Below, piece after piece: positions 1 to 8,624 of a stretch of 64,000 nucleotides of DNA. Source of the stretch: Runella rosea (lineage in GTDB: Bacteria; Bacteroidota; Bacteroidia; Cytophagales; Spirosomataceae); assembly GCF_003325355.1 (NCBI RefSeq), contig NZ_CP030850.1:4209501-4273500 (forward strand). Direction: 5' to 3'. Position 1 is the stretch's first letter. Every line of letters begins with the position of its first letter. The notes below the pieces were generated by a model that worked only from the letters and a program-made list of their open reading frames with translations, was not told the DNA's origin and did not search any database. The position numbers were made by a program, and so were the translations under genes.

Positions 1-293
1 GCCCTCCGTCGCAGGTAGAACATGAGCTTTATAACATCGCCATGGAATTGGTCAATAACGTGCTCAAACACGCCCAAGCCACAGAAGTGTGGATAAGTTT
101 GAGCCAAACCGAAACCCAACTCTCGTTGACTGTCAGCGACAACGGCGTTGGAATGCCCACCGAAAGTCAAACGGAAGGAATGGGGATGCAAAATTTACAA
201 AACAGAGTGGATGTTTTATCCGGAAAGCTAACGCTTGGCAGTTCACCCGAAACTGGCACCAAAGTGAGCGTTGAAATACCTATTCGATTATGA
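1..293 (+). CDS. Sensor histidine kinase, C-terminal fragment (cut by window edge)
   Basis: Only the C-terminal ATP-binding part is present; the reading frame is open from base 3, so the gene starts outside the window. The N-box (ELVNNVLKHA), the G1 box (DNGVGM) and a late glycine-rich GTKV segment mark a HATPase_c domain of the NarX/DesK type. The kinase would autophosphorylate a histidine that lies outside the window and pass the phosphate to a response regulator. Its stop codon overlaps the ATG of the next kinase gene by the ATGA arrangement, so the two are probably translationally coupled. The segment is strongly similar to the end of that neighbour, indicating tandem paralogues. Confidence 0.9.
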   Translation, partial: PPSQVEHELYNIAMELVNNVLKHAQATEVWISLSQTETQLSLTVSDNGVGMPTESQTEGMGMQNLQNRVDVLSGKLTLGSSPETGTKVSVEIPIRL

Positions 294-2107
294 AAAAAAC
301 CGTATGCTTCCTTCTTTTTTTTACCTTTTCCTTGGGTTTTATTCATGCTCAAAACCCACTGCTAGACAGTCTTATCCACCACATAAAAGACTTATCCACA
401 CAAAAAGCCTCTAGCCAACGAGATACTAATATTATTTTGAGTCTGAGCTTACTGACCGAGCGCTCACTTAATATGGGCGATTCCCGTAATCAGTTTTTTT
501 TGGATTCGTTACAACGTTTTACAAAAAAAACCAATTGGCCCAAAGGTTTAGGCTTACATGAGCGGGCTTTGGGAAAACAAAACGACGTGAAGGGAAACTA
601 TACCGAAGCGCTCAAGCATTACACCAACGCTATTCAACTCCTCAAAAAAGCAGGAGGGGATTCGTTTGAACTGGCTTATGCTTATGTATTGGCCGCTTTT
701 GTTTTAAACAATAATGGGTTGACGGACAAATGCATTGAGATGCTGAATGAAGCCCTTCCTTATGCCAAAGCCACTAAAAACAAGAACAATCTCTGCTGGA
801 TTTATGACTTTCTGGGCGACTACAATTACTATGATTCATTTGGTATCAGGAATTACAAAAAAGCCCTGTTTTACTACAAAGAAGTGGAAAAAAACATTCC
901 CTACACCACTAGCCCAACGCTAAAGGCCGATAATCCGCATTGTCTGGCCAATGTGTACATGAAACTCGGTGACGAAAAAAAAGCCAATGACTACCGCGAC
1001 AACGCCTTACGCATTGCCAAACATTACAACAACCGTGTTGTCATTTTTGCTACTTACGCCGATTTAGCCGACATTTATGAGCAACAAAAATCGTACGAAA
1101 AAGCCCTCGAATATCGCAAAGCTAGTCTTGAATATGCCCAAAAATCAGGTTGGAAAGAAATGGAATCGCGGGCCGAAAATTACATTTACCAAACATACAA
1201 GCGCACAGGCGACTACAAAAATGCCCTCAAATACTACGAACTTCATAAAACACACGAAGACAGTTTAGGCCGATTTTCGGTCCAAAAAGCCTACGCCGAA
1301 CTTCAAGCTAAGTACGAAGCCGAGAAACAGCAATTGCGTATCACCGATTTAGAAAATGAGCAATTAATTCAAACCCAAAATTTTCTAATCGGACTTTCTG
1401 TCTTAGGGGTATTGCTAACTTGTTTTATTTTCTGGTCCAACCGAAAGCTAAAGGCAAAAAATCAACAACTAAAAACCAAAAATCGCGAAATAGAAGATGC
1501 ACTTTTGAAAGGACAAACAATTGAGCGAAAGCGCGTTGCCTCAGAACTTCACGATAATCTTAACACAAAGATAGCTGCATTACGCTGGCGTTTGGAAGCC
1601 CTTGACACCTCAAAATACCCCGAAGCTGACCAAAAAATCCACGCAGGCCTTCTCCAAACCCTCGAAGATGTATATGCCGATGTACGGCTTATTTCGCATA
1701 ATTTGCTTCCGACCGAACTCGAAACGCAAGGGTTAGTAGCAGCCTTACAAAAGTTGACCGAAAAACTCAACGTCAATGCAAAGACTGTTTTTCACTTAAT
1801 AACCAACGGAATAACAGAGCGTCTTAACCCCAAAATTGAATATCAATTGTACAGCGTAGCCCTAGAATTGGTCAATAACGTACTCAAACACGCCCAAGCA
1901 CAACAAGTTTGGATAAGTATTTCCCAAAACCATGAAGTAGTCAGCCTGACTGTCAGCGACGACGGAGTGGGCATGTCTAACGTAGAAAAGGCCACGGGCG
2001 TTGGCCTGCGCAACATTAGCGCCCGCGTAGAAGCGTTGAACGGAACTTGGCTGATTGACAGTAAGCCAACGACAGGCACCAAAGTGACGATCGAAGTACC
2101 CGTTTAA
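290..2107 (+). CDS. TPR-containing sensor histidine kinase (HisKA_3/HATPase_c)
   Basis: A 605-residue kinase with an N-terminal signal peptide (about residues 1-20), a periplasmic region of tetratricopeptide repeats (about 60-340), one membrane segment near 362-385, a short coiled coil, then a HisKA_3 dimerisation domain with the phospho-acceptor in SELHDN (His421) and a HATPase_c domain with N-box at about 527-535 and DDGVGM. This is the usual build of Bacteroidota two-component kinases that sense through periplasmic TPRs. It starts in the stop codon of the upstream paralogue and ends 4 bases into the end of the convergent NarL-type regulator gene, its likely partner. The signal sensed is not evident. 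Confidence 0.92.
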   Translation: MKKTVCFLLFFTFSLGFIHAQNPLLDSLIHHIKDLSTQKASSQRDTNIILSLSLLTERSLNMGDSRNQFFLDSLQRFTKKTNWPKGLGLHERALGKQNDVKGNYTEALKHYTNAIQLLKKAGGDSFELAYAYVLAAFVLNNNGLTDKCIEMLNEALPYAKATKNKNNLCWIYDFLGDYNYYDSFGIRNYKKALFYYKEVEKNIPYTTSPTLKADNPHCLANVYMKLGDEKKANDYRDNALRIAKHYNNRVVIFATYADLADIYEQQKSYEKALEYRKASLEYAQKSGWKEMESRAENYIYQTYKRTGDYKNALKYYELHKTHEDSLGRFSVQKAYAELQAKYEAEKQQLRITDLENEQLIQTQNFLIGLSVLGVLLTCFIFWSNRKLKAKNQQLKTKNREIEDALLKGQTIERKRVASELHDNLNTKIAALRWRLEALDTSKYPEADQKIHAGLLQTLEDVYADVRLISHNLLPTELETQGLVAALQKLTEKLNVNAKTVFHLITNGITERLNPKIEYQLYSVALELVNNVLKHAQAQQVWISISQNHEVVSLTVSDDGVGMSNVEKATGVGLRNISARVEALNGTWLIDSKPTTGTKVTIEVPV

Positions 2108-2751
2108 ACCAATTTATGCCTGACGGCGTACTTAATGATTCCGATGGAGTTTTTGACGCCCAATTTGCGAAGAATATTATGGCGATGGGTTTCAACCGTA
2201 CCTACACTGATAAAAAGATGCTCGGCGATTTCGGAGGTGGAAAGTTCCTGCGCAATGAGCCGAATGATTTCCAACTCTCGCGCCGTAACCGCAATCGGCT
2301 CGCCGGGCAATTCATTCGAAGGAGTGGAAGCCACCGCTGCTGGGCTCAACAACTCTTTCATGACAGCTTCGCTAAAATACTTTTCGCCACGCGCTACGGT
2401 CTTCAGCGCTTTTTCCAACTCTGCTCGATTGGCTTTTTTCATGACATAGCCCGAAATACCCGCCTGAAACGCCTGACGAATGTTATCCGCGTCTTCCGAT
2501 ACGGTTAACATCAAAATTTTTAAATTGGGAAATTTATCCCGGACCTGTAACGTAAGCGCCACGCCAGTAAGGTAAGGCATACTTAAATCAGTCACTAAAA
2601 TATCTACCTCGTGGGTCTCCAAAAAGCCCATTACTTTGCGACTATCGTTGAGCGTACCAACTACCTCCATATCAGAAATGGTTGAAATAAGCAGCGAAAG
2701 ACTATCCAATACAATCTGGTGGTCGTCGGTGATGAGTACTCGAATAGACAT
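2104..2751 (-). CDS. NarL/FixJ-family response regulator
   Basis: A 215-residue two-component regulator. The receiver domain has the acidic pair Asp9-Asp10, the phospho-acceptor Asp55 in VTDLSMP and the conserved Lys in VMKKA. The C-terminal LuxR-type helix-turn-helix (about 150-213) contains the recognition helix region SVGTVETHRHNILRKLG. An upstream in-frame ATG at 2820 would add 23 residues unlike the family, whereas MSIRVLITDDHQ is a typical start, so 2751 is chosen. It converges on the two sensor kinase genes, overlapping the second by 4 bases, and is the obvious phosphotransfer partner. Target promoters are unknown. Confidence 0.93.
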   Translation of the reverse strand: MSIRVLITDDHQIVLDSLSLLISTISDMEVVGTLNDSRKVMGFLETHEVDILVTDLSMPYLTGVALTLQVRDKFPNLKILMLTVSEDADNIRQAFQAGISGYVMKKANRAELEKALKTVARGEKYFSEAVMKELLSPAAVASTPSNELPGEPIAVTARELEIIRLIAQELSTSEIAEHLFISVGTVETHRHNILRKLGVKNSIGIIKYAVRHKLV

Positions 2752-2833
2752 TTTCCATAAAACGTTAGGGTTATTCAAATGTAAAAGAAGATTTCGGTAA
2801 ACCCAAAACCTTGATTTCAAAATGGTTCCTTCT

Positions 2834-2863
2834 TTGCCGAACCACTTTAAAACCCTAATTTTG
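2834..2863 (+). promoter_or_regulatory. Bacteroidota-type promoter of asnS
   Basis: TTG at 2834-2836 is followed after 19 bases by TAATTTTG at 2856-2863, matching the -33 TTG / -7 TAnnTTTG consensus of Bacteroidota primary sigma factor promoters. Transcription would begin near 2869, giving a leader of about 90 bases before the GTG start of asnS. Confidence 0.6.
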
Positions 2864-2961
2864 CAGCCTTTAATTTATTTTGTCGTTCTGAAAGACCTAA
2901 AAAGAATGTTTTAGATGTTTACAGCACGGCAATTAAAGCAATCACTACTAAAATTATAAAC

Positions 2962-4413
2962 GTGGGTCCGATACAGATTAAACAGATTCTTTCAGAAGCC
3001 AACGTCGGCAGCGAAGTCGTTGTCAAAGGCTGGGTACGTACCAAACGCGAGAGCAAAAACGCCATTTTTATTGCACTCAACGACGGTTCTACCATTCATA
3101 ATATCCAAGCAGTAGCCGAGCCAGGCCAAATCAACGAAGAAACACTCAAGTTGATAACTACTGGCTCGTGTCTAAAAGTAACGGGAAATTTGGTTGAATC
3201 CGTCGGCTCAGGACAAGCCGTGGAGGTAAAACTCACCGACGTGCTCGTGTATGGTACAGCCGACCCAGACGTGTATCCATTGCAACCCAAAAAGCATTCG
3301 CTGGAATTTTTGCGGGAAATTGCACACCTGCGTCCCCGAACCAATACCTTCAGCGCTATTCTACGCATTCGTCACGCGTTGGCATTTGCCGTTCATAAAT
3401 ATTATAACGACAACGGTTTTTATTACCTGCATACGCCCATCATCACCGCATCTGATGCTGAAGGAGCGGGAGAAATGTTTCGTGTGACGACCTTAGACCT
3501 GAATAAATTGCCACGTACCGATGAAGGCAACATTGATTTCAAAGAAGATTTCTTCGGGCGCGAAACTAACCTAACTGTTTCGGGGCAATTGGAAGGAGAA
3601 TTGGGAGCCATGGCATTGTCTAAAATTTATACGTTTGGGCCCACCTTCCGCGCCGAAAACTCTAACACTACACGCCATTTGGCCGAGTTTTGGATGATTG
3701 AGCCCGAAATGGCTTTCTTCGAGCTAGAAGACAACATGAACTTGGCCGAAGATTTTGTAAAATACGTTATCCGCTACGCCCTTGAAAACTGCGCAGACGA
3801 TTTGAATTTCTTACAAAAGCGCCTCGAAGAAGAAGAAAAATCAAAACCTCAAAACGAGCGTTCACTGCCTTTGTTGGAAAAACTTCATTTCGTGGTTGAA
3901 AATGCGTTTGAGCGCATTACGTATACCGAAGCGATTGATATTTTGATGAAATCCAAGCCGTTTAAAGAGAAAAAATTCCAGTACGAAGTGGCATGGGGCG
4001 TTGATTTACAATCAGAGCATGAGCGGTTTTTGGTCGAAAAACACTTCAAGAAACCCGTCATTCTAACCAATTATCCACGGGCCATCAAGTCGTTTTACAT
4101 GAAACAAAATGAGCAAACGGCCAACGAACCCGGCCCAACTGTGCGCGCGATGGACGTGTTGTTTCCGGGCATCGGTGAAATCATCGGCGGCTCGCAGCGC
4201 GAAGAAAACTACGATAAGTTAATCACCCGTATGCATGAAGTGGGCATCGAGCCAGAATCAATGTGGTGGTTTTTGGAAACCCGTAAATTCGGAACCGCTC
4301 CACATTCAGGTTTTGGCCTTGGCTTCGAGCGTTTGATTCTGTTTGTGACGGGCATGACCAACATCCGCGACGTGATTCCGTTTCCTCGTACCCCAAAATC
4401 GGCGGAATTTTAG
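2962..4413 (+). CDS. asnS: Asparagine--tRNA ligase
   Basis: A class IIb aminoacyl-tRNA synthetase of 483 residues that charges tRNA-Asn. The N-terminal OB-fold anticodon-binding domain (GWVRTKRES near residue 25) is followed by the class II core: motif 2 around 228 ([16 protein letters not shown]) and motif 3 near 450 (GFGLGFERL). The length is close to the bacterial norm of about 465. The frame is open further upstream but holds no ATG, so the GTG at 2962 is the best start. A promoter lies upstream and a hairpin terminator follows, so it is probably monocistronic. Confidence 0.96.
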   Translation: MGPIQIKQILSEANVGSEVVVKGWVRTKRESKNAIFIALNDGSTIHNIQAVAEPGQINEETLKLITTGSCLKVTGNLVESVGSGQAVEVKLTDVLVYGTADPDVYPLQPKKHSLEFLREIAHLRPRTNTFSAILRIRHALAFAVHKYYNDNGFYYLHTPIITASDAEGAGEMFRVTTLDLNKLPRTDEGNIDFKEDFFGRETNLTVSGQLEGELGAMALSKIYTFGPTFRAENSNTTRHLAEFWMIEPEMAFFELEDNMNLAEDFVKYVIRYALENCADDLNFLQKRLEEEEKSKPQNERSLPLLEKLHFVVENAFERITYTEAIDILMKSKPFKEKKFQYEVAWGVDLQSEHERFLVEKHFKKPVILTNYPRAIKSFYMKQNEQTANEPGPTVRAMDVLFPGIGEIIGGSQREENYDKLITRMHEVGIEPESMWWFLETRKFGTAPHSGFGLGFERLILFVTGMTNIRDVIPFPRTPKSAEF

Positions 4414-4442
4414 GCCCCACTTTCCAGAAGTTATTGATAAAC

Positions 4443-4475
4443 AAAAAGCACTTTCCTTAAGAGGGTGCTTTTTTA
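4443..4475 (+). terminator. Rho-independent terminator after asnS
   Basis: AAAAAGCAC at 4443-4451 pairs with GTGCTTTTT at 4465-4473, and the stem is extended by CCT/AGG around a TAAG loop. The right arm runs into a T tract. It lies 29 bases after the asnS stop. Confidence 0.8.
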
Positions 4476-4477
4476 GT

Positions 4478-4485
4478 TATTTTTG
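4478..4485 (+). promoter_or_regulatory. Putative -7 element for the DUF3467 gene
   Basis: TATTTTTG matches TAnnTTTG and lies directly after the asnS terminator, 23 bases before the DUF3467 start. No good TTG is seen at the -33 position, so support is moderate. Confidence 0.4.
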
Positions 4486-4508
4486 CCAACAATAAACCAA
4501 ATACCCTT

Positions 4509-4829
4509 ATGCTTGACAACAAAAACGAGCCCGAACAGCAAATTAACGTCGAAATTTCGGAAGAAATGGCCGAAGGTGTCTACTCAAACCTGGCTATGAT
4601 AGCCCATTCAAACAGTGAATTTATCTTGGATTTTATTCGCATGATGCCCGGTGTTCCTAAAGCCAAAGTAAAAGCCCGGGTTATTTTGACGCCCGAGCAC
4701 GCCAAGCGCTTATTGGCCGCCCTCAAAGATAACATCCGTAAGTACGAAGAGAACTACGGCGATATTCGTCATTCAGAAGACCCTGACATTCCTTTTATGA
4801 ACTTCGGAGGACCGATGGGCGAAGCTTAG
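4509..4829 (+). CDS. DUF3467 domain-containing protein
   Basis: A small acidic cytoplasmic protein of 106 residues. The pattern NVEISEEMAEGVYSNLAMI, followed by SEFILDFIRMMPG and ILTPEHAKRLLAAL, is typical of DUF3467, a family found widely in Bacteroidota and some other bacteria. No biochemical function is established. The gene sits alone between the asnS terminator and a bestrophin-like gene that starts 45 bases downstream on the same strand and may share its transcript. Confidence 0.88.
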   Translation: MLDNKNEPEQQINVEISEEMAEGVYSNLAMIAHSNSEFILDFIRMMPGVPKAKVKARVILTPEHAKRLLAALKDNIRKYEENYGDIRHSEDPDIPFMNFGGPMGEA

Positions 4830-4874
4830 CATCCACACCCACAGAATTTTTCCTGAATACAAATACGCTCAATT

Positions 4875-5738
4875 ATGATCGGGTACAATCCTAAAGATTG
4901 GTGGAAACTGATTTTTGCTTTTCACCGCAGTGATACATTTCGGTTTTTACTTCCAGGTATTGCTGGCGTAGCTGCTTACACGGGAGTGGTGGCTTATGTT
5001 GAAAACGATGTGTTTCATGCATCTTTCAAAAACACAACCGTTGTTCACTCTTTGGTGGGTTTTGTACTTTCGATGTTGCTCGTTTTTCGTACCAACACCG
5101 CCTACGAGCGTTGGTGGGAAGGGCGTAAATTATGGGGGAGCTTTGTTAATAATTCCCGCAATTTAGCCCTCAAATTACACGCGATTTTACCCAGGGACAG
5201 CGCCGAAAGGGAAACGTTCAGGGTGTTAATTATCAACTATATATTTGCCGCTAAGGAGCATTTACGTACGGGTGTTCATGTCAAAAAACTCGCCCAAACT
5301 GGCCCTTATGATACTGATTTCTATCAACAAAAAAAGCACGTTCCCAATCAAATCATGGGGGCTATTTATCAGGAAATCAATAACCTGTATCATAACCAAA
5401 ATATTACTGGTGACCAGCTCATTGTTTTGAATTCCGAACTTCAATCATTCACCGACAACCTAGGCGGCTGCGAGCGCATCAAACGGACTCCCATTCCTTA
5501 TGCTTACAGTCTATTTTTGAAAAAAGTGATTTTTCTGTACGTTTTTACCATGCCTATCGGCTTTGTGATTGAGTTTAAGTACTGGGCCATTCCTATCGTT
5601 GCCATTATTTTCTACGTTTTTGCCAGCATTGAGGTCATTGCCGAAGAAATCGAAGATCCTTTCGGAACGGATGCCAATGATTTACCGACAGATATTATTT
5701 ACGAAACCATCAAAGACAATCTTGAGGAGATTCTTTAA
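4875..5738 (+). CDS. Bestrophin-family anion channel
   Basis: A membrane protein of 287 residues. Hydrophobic segments lie near residues 20-45, 55-75 and 215-255, with the family signature FRTNTAYERWWEGRKLWG around 77-94 and the trailing IEVIAEEIEDPFG motif near 253-265 (the bestrophin EEIEDPFG element). Bacterial members form pentameric ion channels; substrate specificity differs between members and cannot be read from sequence. The neighbour pyrB has its own -7 element downstream, so the channel gene probably shares a transcript only with the DUF3467 gene. Confidence 0.9.
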   Translation: MIGYNPKDWWKLIFAFHRSDTFRFLLPGIAGVAAYTGVVAYVENDVFHASFKNTTVVHSLVGFVLSMLLVFRTNTAYERWWEGRKLWGSFVNNSRNLALKLHAILPRDSAERETFRVLIINYIFAAKEHLRTGVHVKKLAQTGPYDTDFYQQKKHVPNQIMGAIYQEINNLYHNQNITGDQLIVLNSELQSFTDNLGGCERIKRTPIPYAYSLFLKKVIFLYVFTMPIGFVIEFKYWAIPIVAIIFYVFASIEVIAEEIEDPFGTDANDLPTDIIYETIKDNLEEIL

Positions 5739-5792
5739 TTCCGTTTTTCAAGGTTTTTATGGCTTACTATTTCGCAAACTTGCAGGGTTTTG

Positions 5793-5800
5793 TACCTTTG
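5793..5800 (+). promoter_or_regulatory. Putative -7 element of pyrB
   Basis: TACCTTTG matches TAnnTTTG 25 bases before the pyrB ATG at 5826. It overlaps an upstream in-frame ATG at 5790, which argues against that longer start. A clear -33 TTG at the right spacing is not seen. Confidence 0.45.
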
Positions 5801-5825
5801 CAAAACTTTCTTAGTGCTTCTGACT

Positions 5826-6746
5826 ATGTCACAACTTTCTGTACGGCACCTTTTGGGCATCAAAAACCTCACCGAATCAGACATTTACAGTATTTTAGAT
5901 ACCGCTGCTCAGTTTAAAGATGTCATTAATCGTCCTATCAAAAAAGTACCCTCGCTACGAGATGTAACCATCGCCAACGTTTTTTTTGAAAATTCTACCC
6001 GAACACGATTATCGTTTGAGCTGGCCGAAAAAAGGCTTTCTGCCGATGTCGTCAACTTTTCTGCTTCGGGCAGTTCTGTCAAAAAAGGGGAGACGCTTTT
6101 AGATACCGTTAACAACATTTTGGCGATGAAGGTCGACATGATTGTCATGCGGCACAGCAGCCCTGGAGCGCCTCATTATTTGTCCCAACGGATTCCTGCC
6201 AACGTAGTCAATGCTGGCGACGGTACGCACGAACACCCTACGCAAGCATTGTTGGACGCATTTTCCATTCGAGAAAAAATTGGAGATTTGGCCGGCAAAA
6301 AAATCGCCATCATCGGTGATATTTTGCATTCACGCGTGGCATTGTCAAATATTTTTTGCCTTATAAAATTAGGCGCCGAGGTGCGGGTTTGTGGACCCAC
6401 AACGCTCATTCCTAAATACATATCTTCATTAGGAGTACAAGTAAGTCACAACGTTAAAGAAACCCTTCAGTGGTGTGACGTGGCAAACGTACTGCGTATT
6501 CAGCTGGAACGGTTACAAGTGAAATACTTCCCGAGCCTACGCGAATACTCGTTGTATTTTGGCATTAACAAAAAAATGCTGGATGAACTCGACCACGAGA
6601 TTCTACTAATGCACCCTGGACCTATCAATCGGGGGGTAGAACTTACTTCCGACGCGGCCGATTCCCGTCAAAGCATTATTTTAAATCAGGTTGAAAACGG
6701 AGTAGCTGTACGAATGGCGGTGCTTTATCTGTTGGCGCAACAATAG
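5826..6746 (+). CDS. pyrB: Aspartate carbamoyltransferase catalytic subunit
   Basis: Condenses carbamoyl phosphate with aspartate in pyrimidine synthesis. The 306-residue protein has the carbamoyl phosphate loop STRTR (57-61), the HEHPTQALLDAF segment and the late HPGPINRG motif, and the usual length of bacterial PyrB. An in-frame ATG at 5790 would add 12 residues, but it lies inside the putative promoter, so MSQLSVRHLLG at 5826 is chosen. No pyrI or pyrR is adjacent. A dihydroorotase-like gene lacking metal ligands occurs 34 kb away and may be a structural partner. Confidence 0.95.
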   Translation: MSQLSVRHLLGIKNLTESDIYSILDTAAQFKDVINRPIKKVPSLRDVTIANVFFENSTRTRLSFELAEKRLSADVVNFSASGSSVKKGETLLDTVNNILAMKVDMIVMRHSSPGAPHYLSQRIPANVVNAGDGTHEHPTQALLDAFSIREKIGDLAGKKIAIIGDILHSRVALSNIFCLIKLGAEVRVCGPTTLIPKYISSLGVQVSHNVKETLQWCDVANVLRIQLERLQVKYFPSLREYSLYFGINKKMLDELDHEILLMHPGPINRGVELTSDAADSRQSIILNQVENGVAVRMAVLYLLAQQ

Positions 6747-6769
6747 TTGTTGAAGCCCAGATAAAACCT

Positions 6770-8524
6770 ATGCGCATGAAAAAGTTCTTTTTCAGCTTTA
6801 TTTGCTGCATTCTTTGGGCAAATGGGAGCTTGGCTCAGTCCAAAACCTACTGCAATCCTATCAATTTGGATTATGGGTTTACCCCCATTCCCAACTTCTC
6901 CGAAGCGGGTCGTCACCGCGCGACTGCCGACCCGCTGATTGTCAATTTCAAAGGAAAATACTTTTTGTTCTCCACCAATCAATGGGGTTATTGGTGGAGT
7001 GATGATCTGTCAAAATGGAACTTTGTAAGTCGGAAATTCCTGTTGCCGCACAACAAAGTCTACGACGAACTTTGCGCGCCTGCCGCTTGGGTCATGGGCG
7101 ACACATTGTACGTGATTGGCTCAACGCACACCAAAGAGTTTGCTATTTGGAAAAGCACAAATCCCACCGTTGATGATTGGAAAATTGCCGTTCCAGCTTT
7201 TGAAGGTGCCGCATGGGATCCCGCATTTTTGTACGACGACGACAAGCGGCTCTATTTATACTATGGCTCCAGCAATACTTATCCGCTTTATGGGTGGGAA
7301 ATCAATCCTAAAACGTTGCAACCCATCGGCGAACGAAAAGAACTGGTTCGCCTCCATGATGACCAACACGGGTGGGAACGTTTTGGTGATTACAATGACA
7401 ATATTTTCCTAAAACCCTTCATCGAAGGCGCTTGGGTGGATAAACATAACGGTAAATACTATTTTCAATACGGCGCGCCAGGTACGGAATTCAACGGCTA
7501 TGCCGATGGGGTTTACGTTTCAGATAAACCTCTTGGGCCTTTTACGTATCAAAAACATAATCCATTTTGCTATAAACCAGGTGGATTCATCAGAGGGGCT
7601 GGCCACGGAGGGAGTTTCAAAGATAATTTTGAAAACTGGTGGCACATTACAACGGGTGTAGTGACGGTCAAAAATAATTTCGAACGACGTTTAGTCTTGT
7701 TTCCAACGGGTTTTGATAAAGAGGGTATCATGTATTCAAACACTACCTTTGGCGATTACCCGCACACATTGCCCAATGGAAAGGCCAACCACCTAAAAAG
7801 CCGTTTTACGGGCTGGATGTTACTCAATTACAATAAACCAGTGCAGGTTTCCTCCTCGTTGAGCGGTTTTGCGGCCAATTACGCCGTTGACGAAGATATC
7901 AAGACCTATTGGAGTGCTACTAGTGCAAACAAGGGAGAATGGATTCAGAGCGATTTGGGCGCGATTTCTACCGTCAATGCCATCCAGATTAACTACGCTG
8001 ATCAGGATGTAGATTCCATGTTTCTGGGAAAATTTACCAACATTTATCACCAATACCGACTTTGGCACTCTTTGGACGGCAAAAAATGGCAAATTTTGGT
8101 AGATAAAAGCCAAAACCGTACCGATGTTCCTCACGATTATATTGAATTACCCAAACCCGTTGAAACTCGTTTTATCAAACTGGAAAATATTCACATGGCC
8201 ACGGGCAAATTTGCCATCAGCGGGTTGCGAGTTTTTGGGAAAGGAAAAGGAAATGCACCAAAATCAGTAAAAGGATTTATTGTTTTGCGGCAGGAAGATG
8301 ACAAACGCAATGCATGGCTGAAATGGTATCCAGAAAGCGGCGCGCAGGGTTATCACATTCACTTTGGCATTGCACCCGATAAACTGTACAGCAGCATTAT
8401 GGTGTACGGCAAAAATGAACATTACTTAAAAGCCATGGATAAAAGTACTACGTACTACTTTTCAATCGAGCCTTTTAATGAAAATGGCGTAGGTCAGCGT
8501 ACGGATGTAATGAAGGTGGAATAA
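6770..8524 (+). CDS. Secreted GH43-type glycosidase with F5/8 (discoidin) and FN3 modules
   Basis: A 584-residue exported protein with a signal peptide ending near SLAQS. The five-bladed beta-propeller of the GH43/GH-F clan spans about 20-335, with candidate catalytic acids in TADPL (about 53), AAWDPAF (about 149) and EGAWV (about 219), the three-acid layout of GH43 arabinosidases and xylosidases. A discoidin-like carbohydrate-binding module follows (about 350-490) and a fibronectin type III-like domain ends the protein. A second ATG at 6776 (MKKFFFSF) is an alternative start. The exact glycosidic linkage cannot be stated. It follows pyrB by 23 bases and converges on ppc. Confidence 0.85.
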   Translation: MRMKKFFFSFICCILWANGSLAQSKTYCNPINLDYGFTPIPNFSEAGRHRATADPLIVNFKGKYFLFSTNQWGYWWSDDLSKWNFVSRKFLLPHNKVYDELCAPAAWVMGDTLYVIGSTHTKEFAIWKSTNPTVDDWKIAVPAFEGAAWDPAFLYDDDKRLYLYYGSSNTYPLYGWEINPKTLQPIGERKELVRLHDDQHGWERFGDYNDNIFLKPFIEGAWVDKHNGKYYFQYGAPGTEFNGYADGVYVSDKPLGPFTYQKHNPFCYKPGGFIRGAGHGGSFKDNFENWWHITTGVVTVKNNFERRLVLFPTGFDKEGIMYSNTTFGDYPHTLPNGKANHLKSRFTGWMLLNYNKPVQVSSSLSGFAANYAVDEDIKTYWSATSANKGEWIQSDLGAISTVNAIQINYADQDVDSMFLGKFTNIYHQYRLWHSLDGKKWQILVDKSQNRTDVPHDYIELPKPVETRFIKLENIHMATGKFAISGLRVFGKGKGNAPKSVKGFIVLRQEDDKRNAWLKWYPESGAQGYHIHFGIAPDKLYSSIMVYGKNEHYLKAMDKSTTYYFSIEPFNENGVGQRTDVMKVE

Positions 8525-8537
8525 TCTGTTTTTGGAA

Positions 8538-8570
8538 AGACTTGGAAAATTTTAAAAACTTTCCAAGTCT
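8538..8570. terminator. Hairpin 1 between convergent genes
   Basis: AGACTTGGAAA at 8538-8548 pairs perfectly with TTTCCAAGTCT at 8560-8570, an 11-bp stem with an 11-base A/T loop. It lies 14 bases after the glycosidase stop and may act as terminator for it. Confidence 0.6.
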
Positions 8571-8576
8571 GAAATA

Positions 8577-8612
8577 CACCTTCCCGAAAGTTTTGAAACT
8601 TTCGGGAAGGTG
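8577..8612. terminator. Hairpin 2 between convergent genes
   Basis: CACCTTCCCGAAAGTTT at 8577-8593 is followed by its exact reverse complement at 8596-8612, a near-perfect palindrome only 6 bases after hairpin 1. Its position, 12 bases beyond the ppc stop, suits a bidirectional terminator. Confidence 0.65.
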
Positions 8613-8624
8613 AGTAAGTACTAA

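Noticed and set aside
372-400. Two DnaA-box-like sequences (TTATCCACC, TTATCCACA) 20 bases apart
   Set aside because: They lie in the coding start of the TPR kinase, encode its own conserved-looking helix, and there is no further clustering or non-coding region; chance is the simpler explanation.
5790-5825. Longer N-terminus for PyrB
   Set aside because: The extra start lies within a TAnnTTTG element and its residues do not resemble PyrB.
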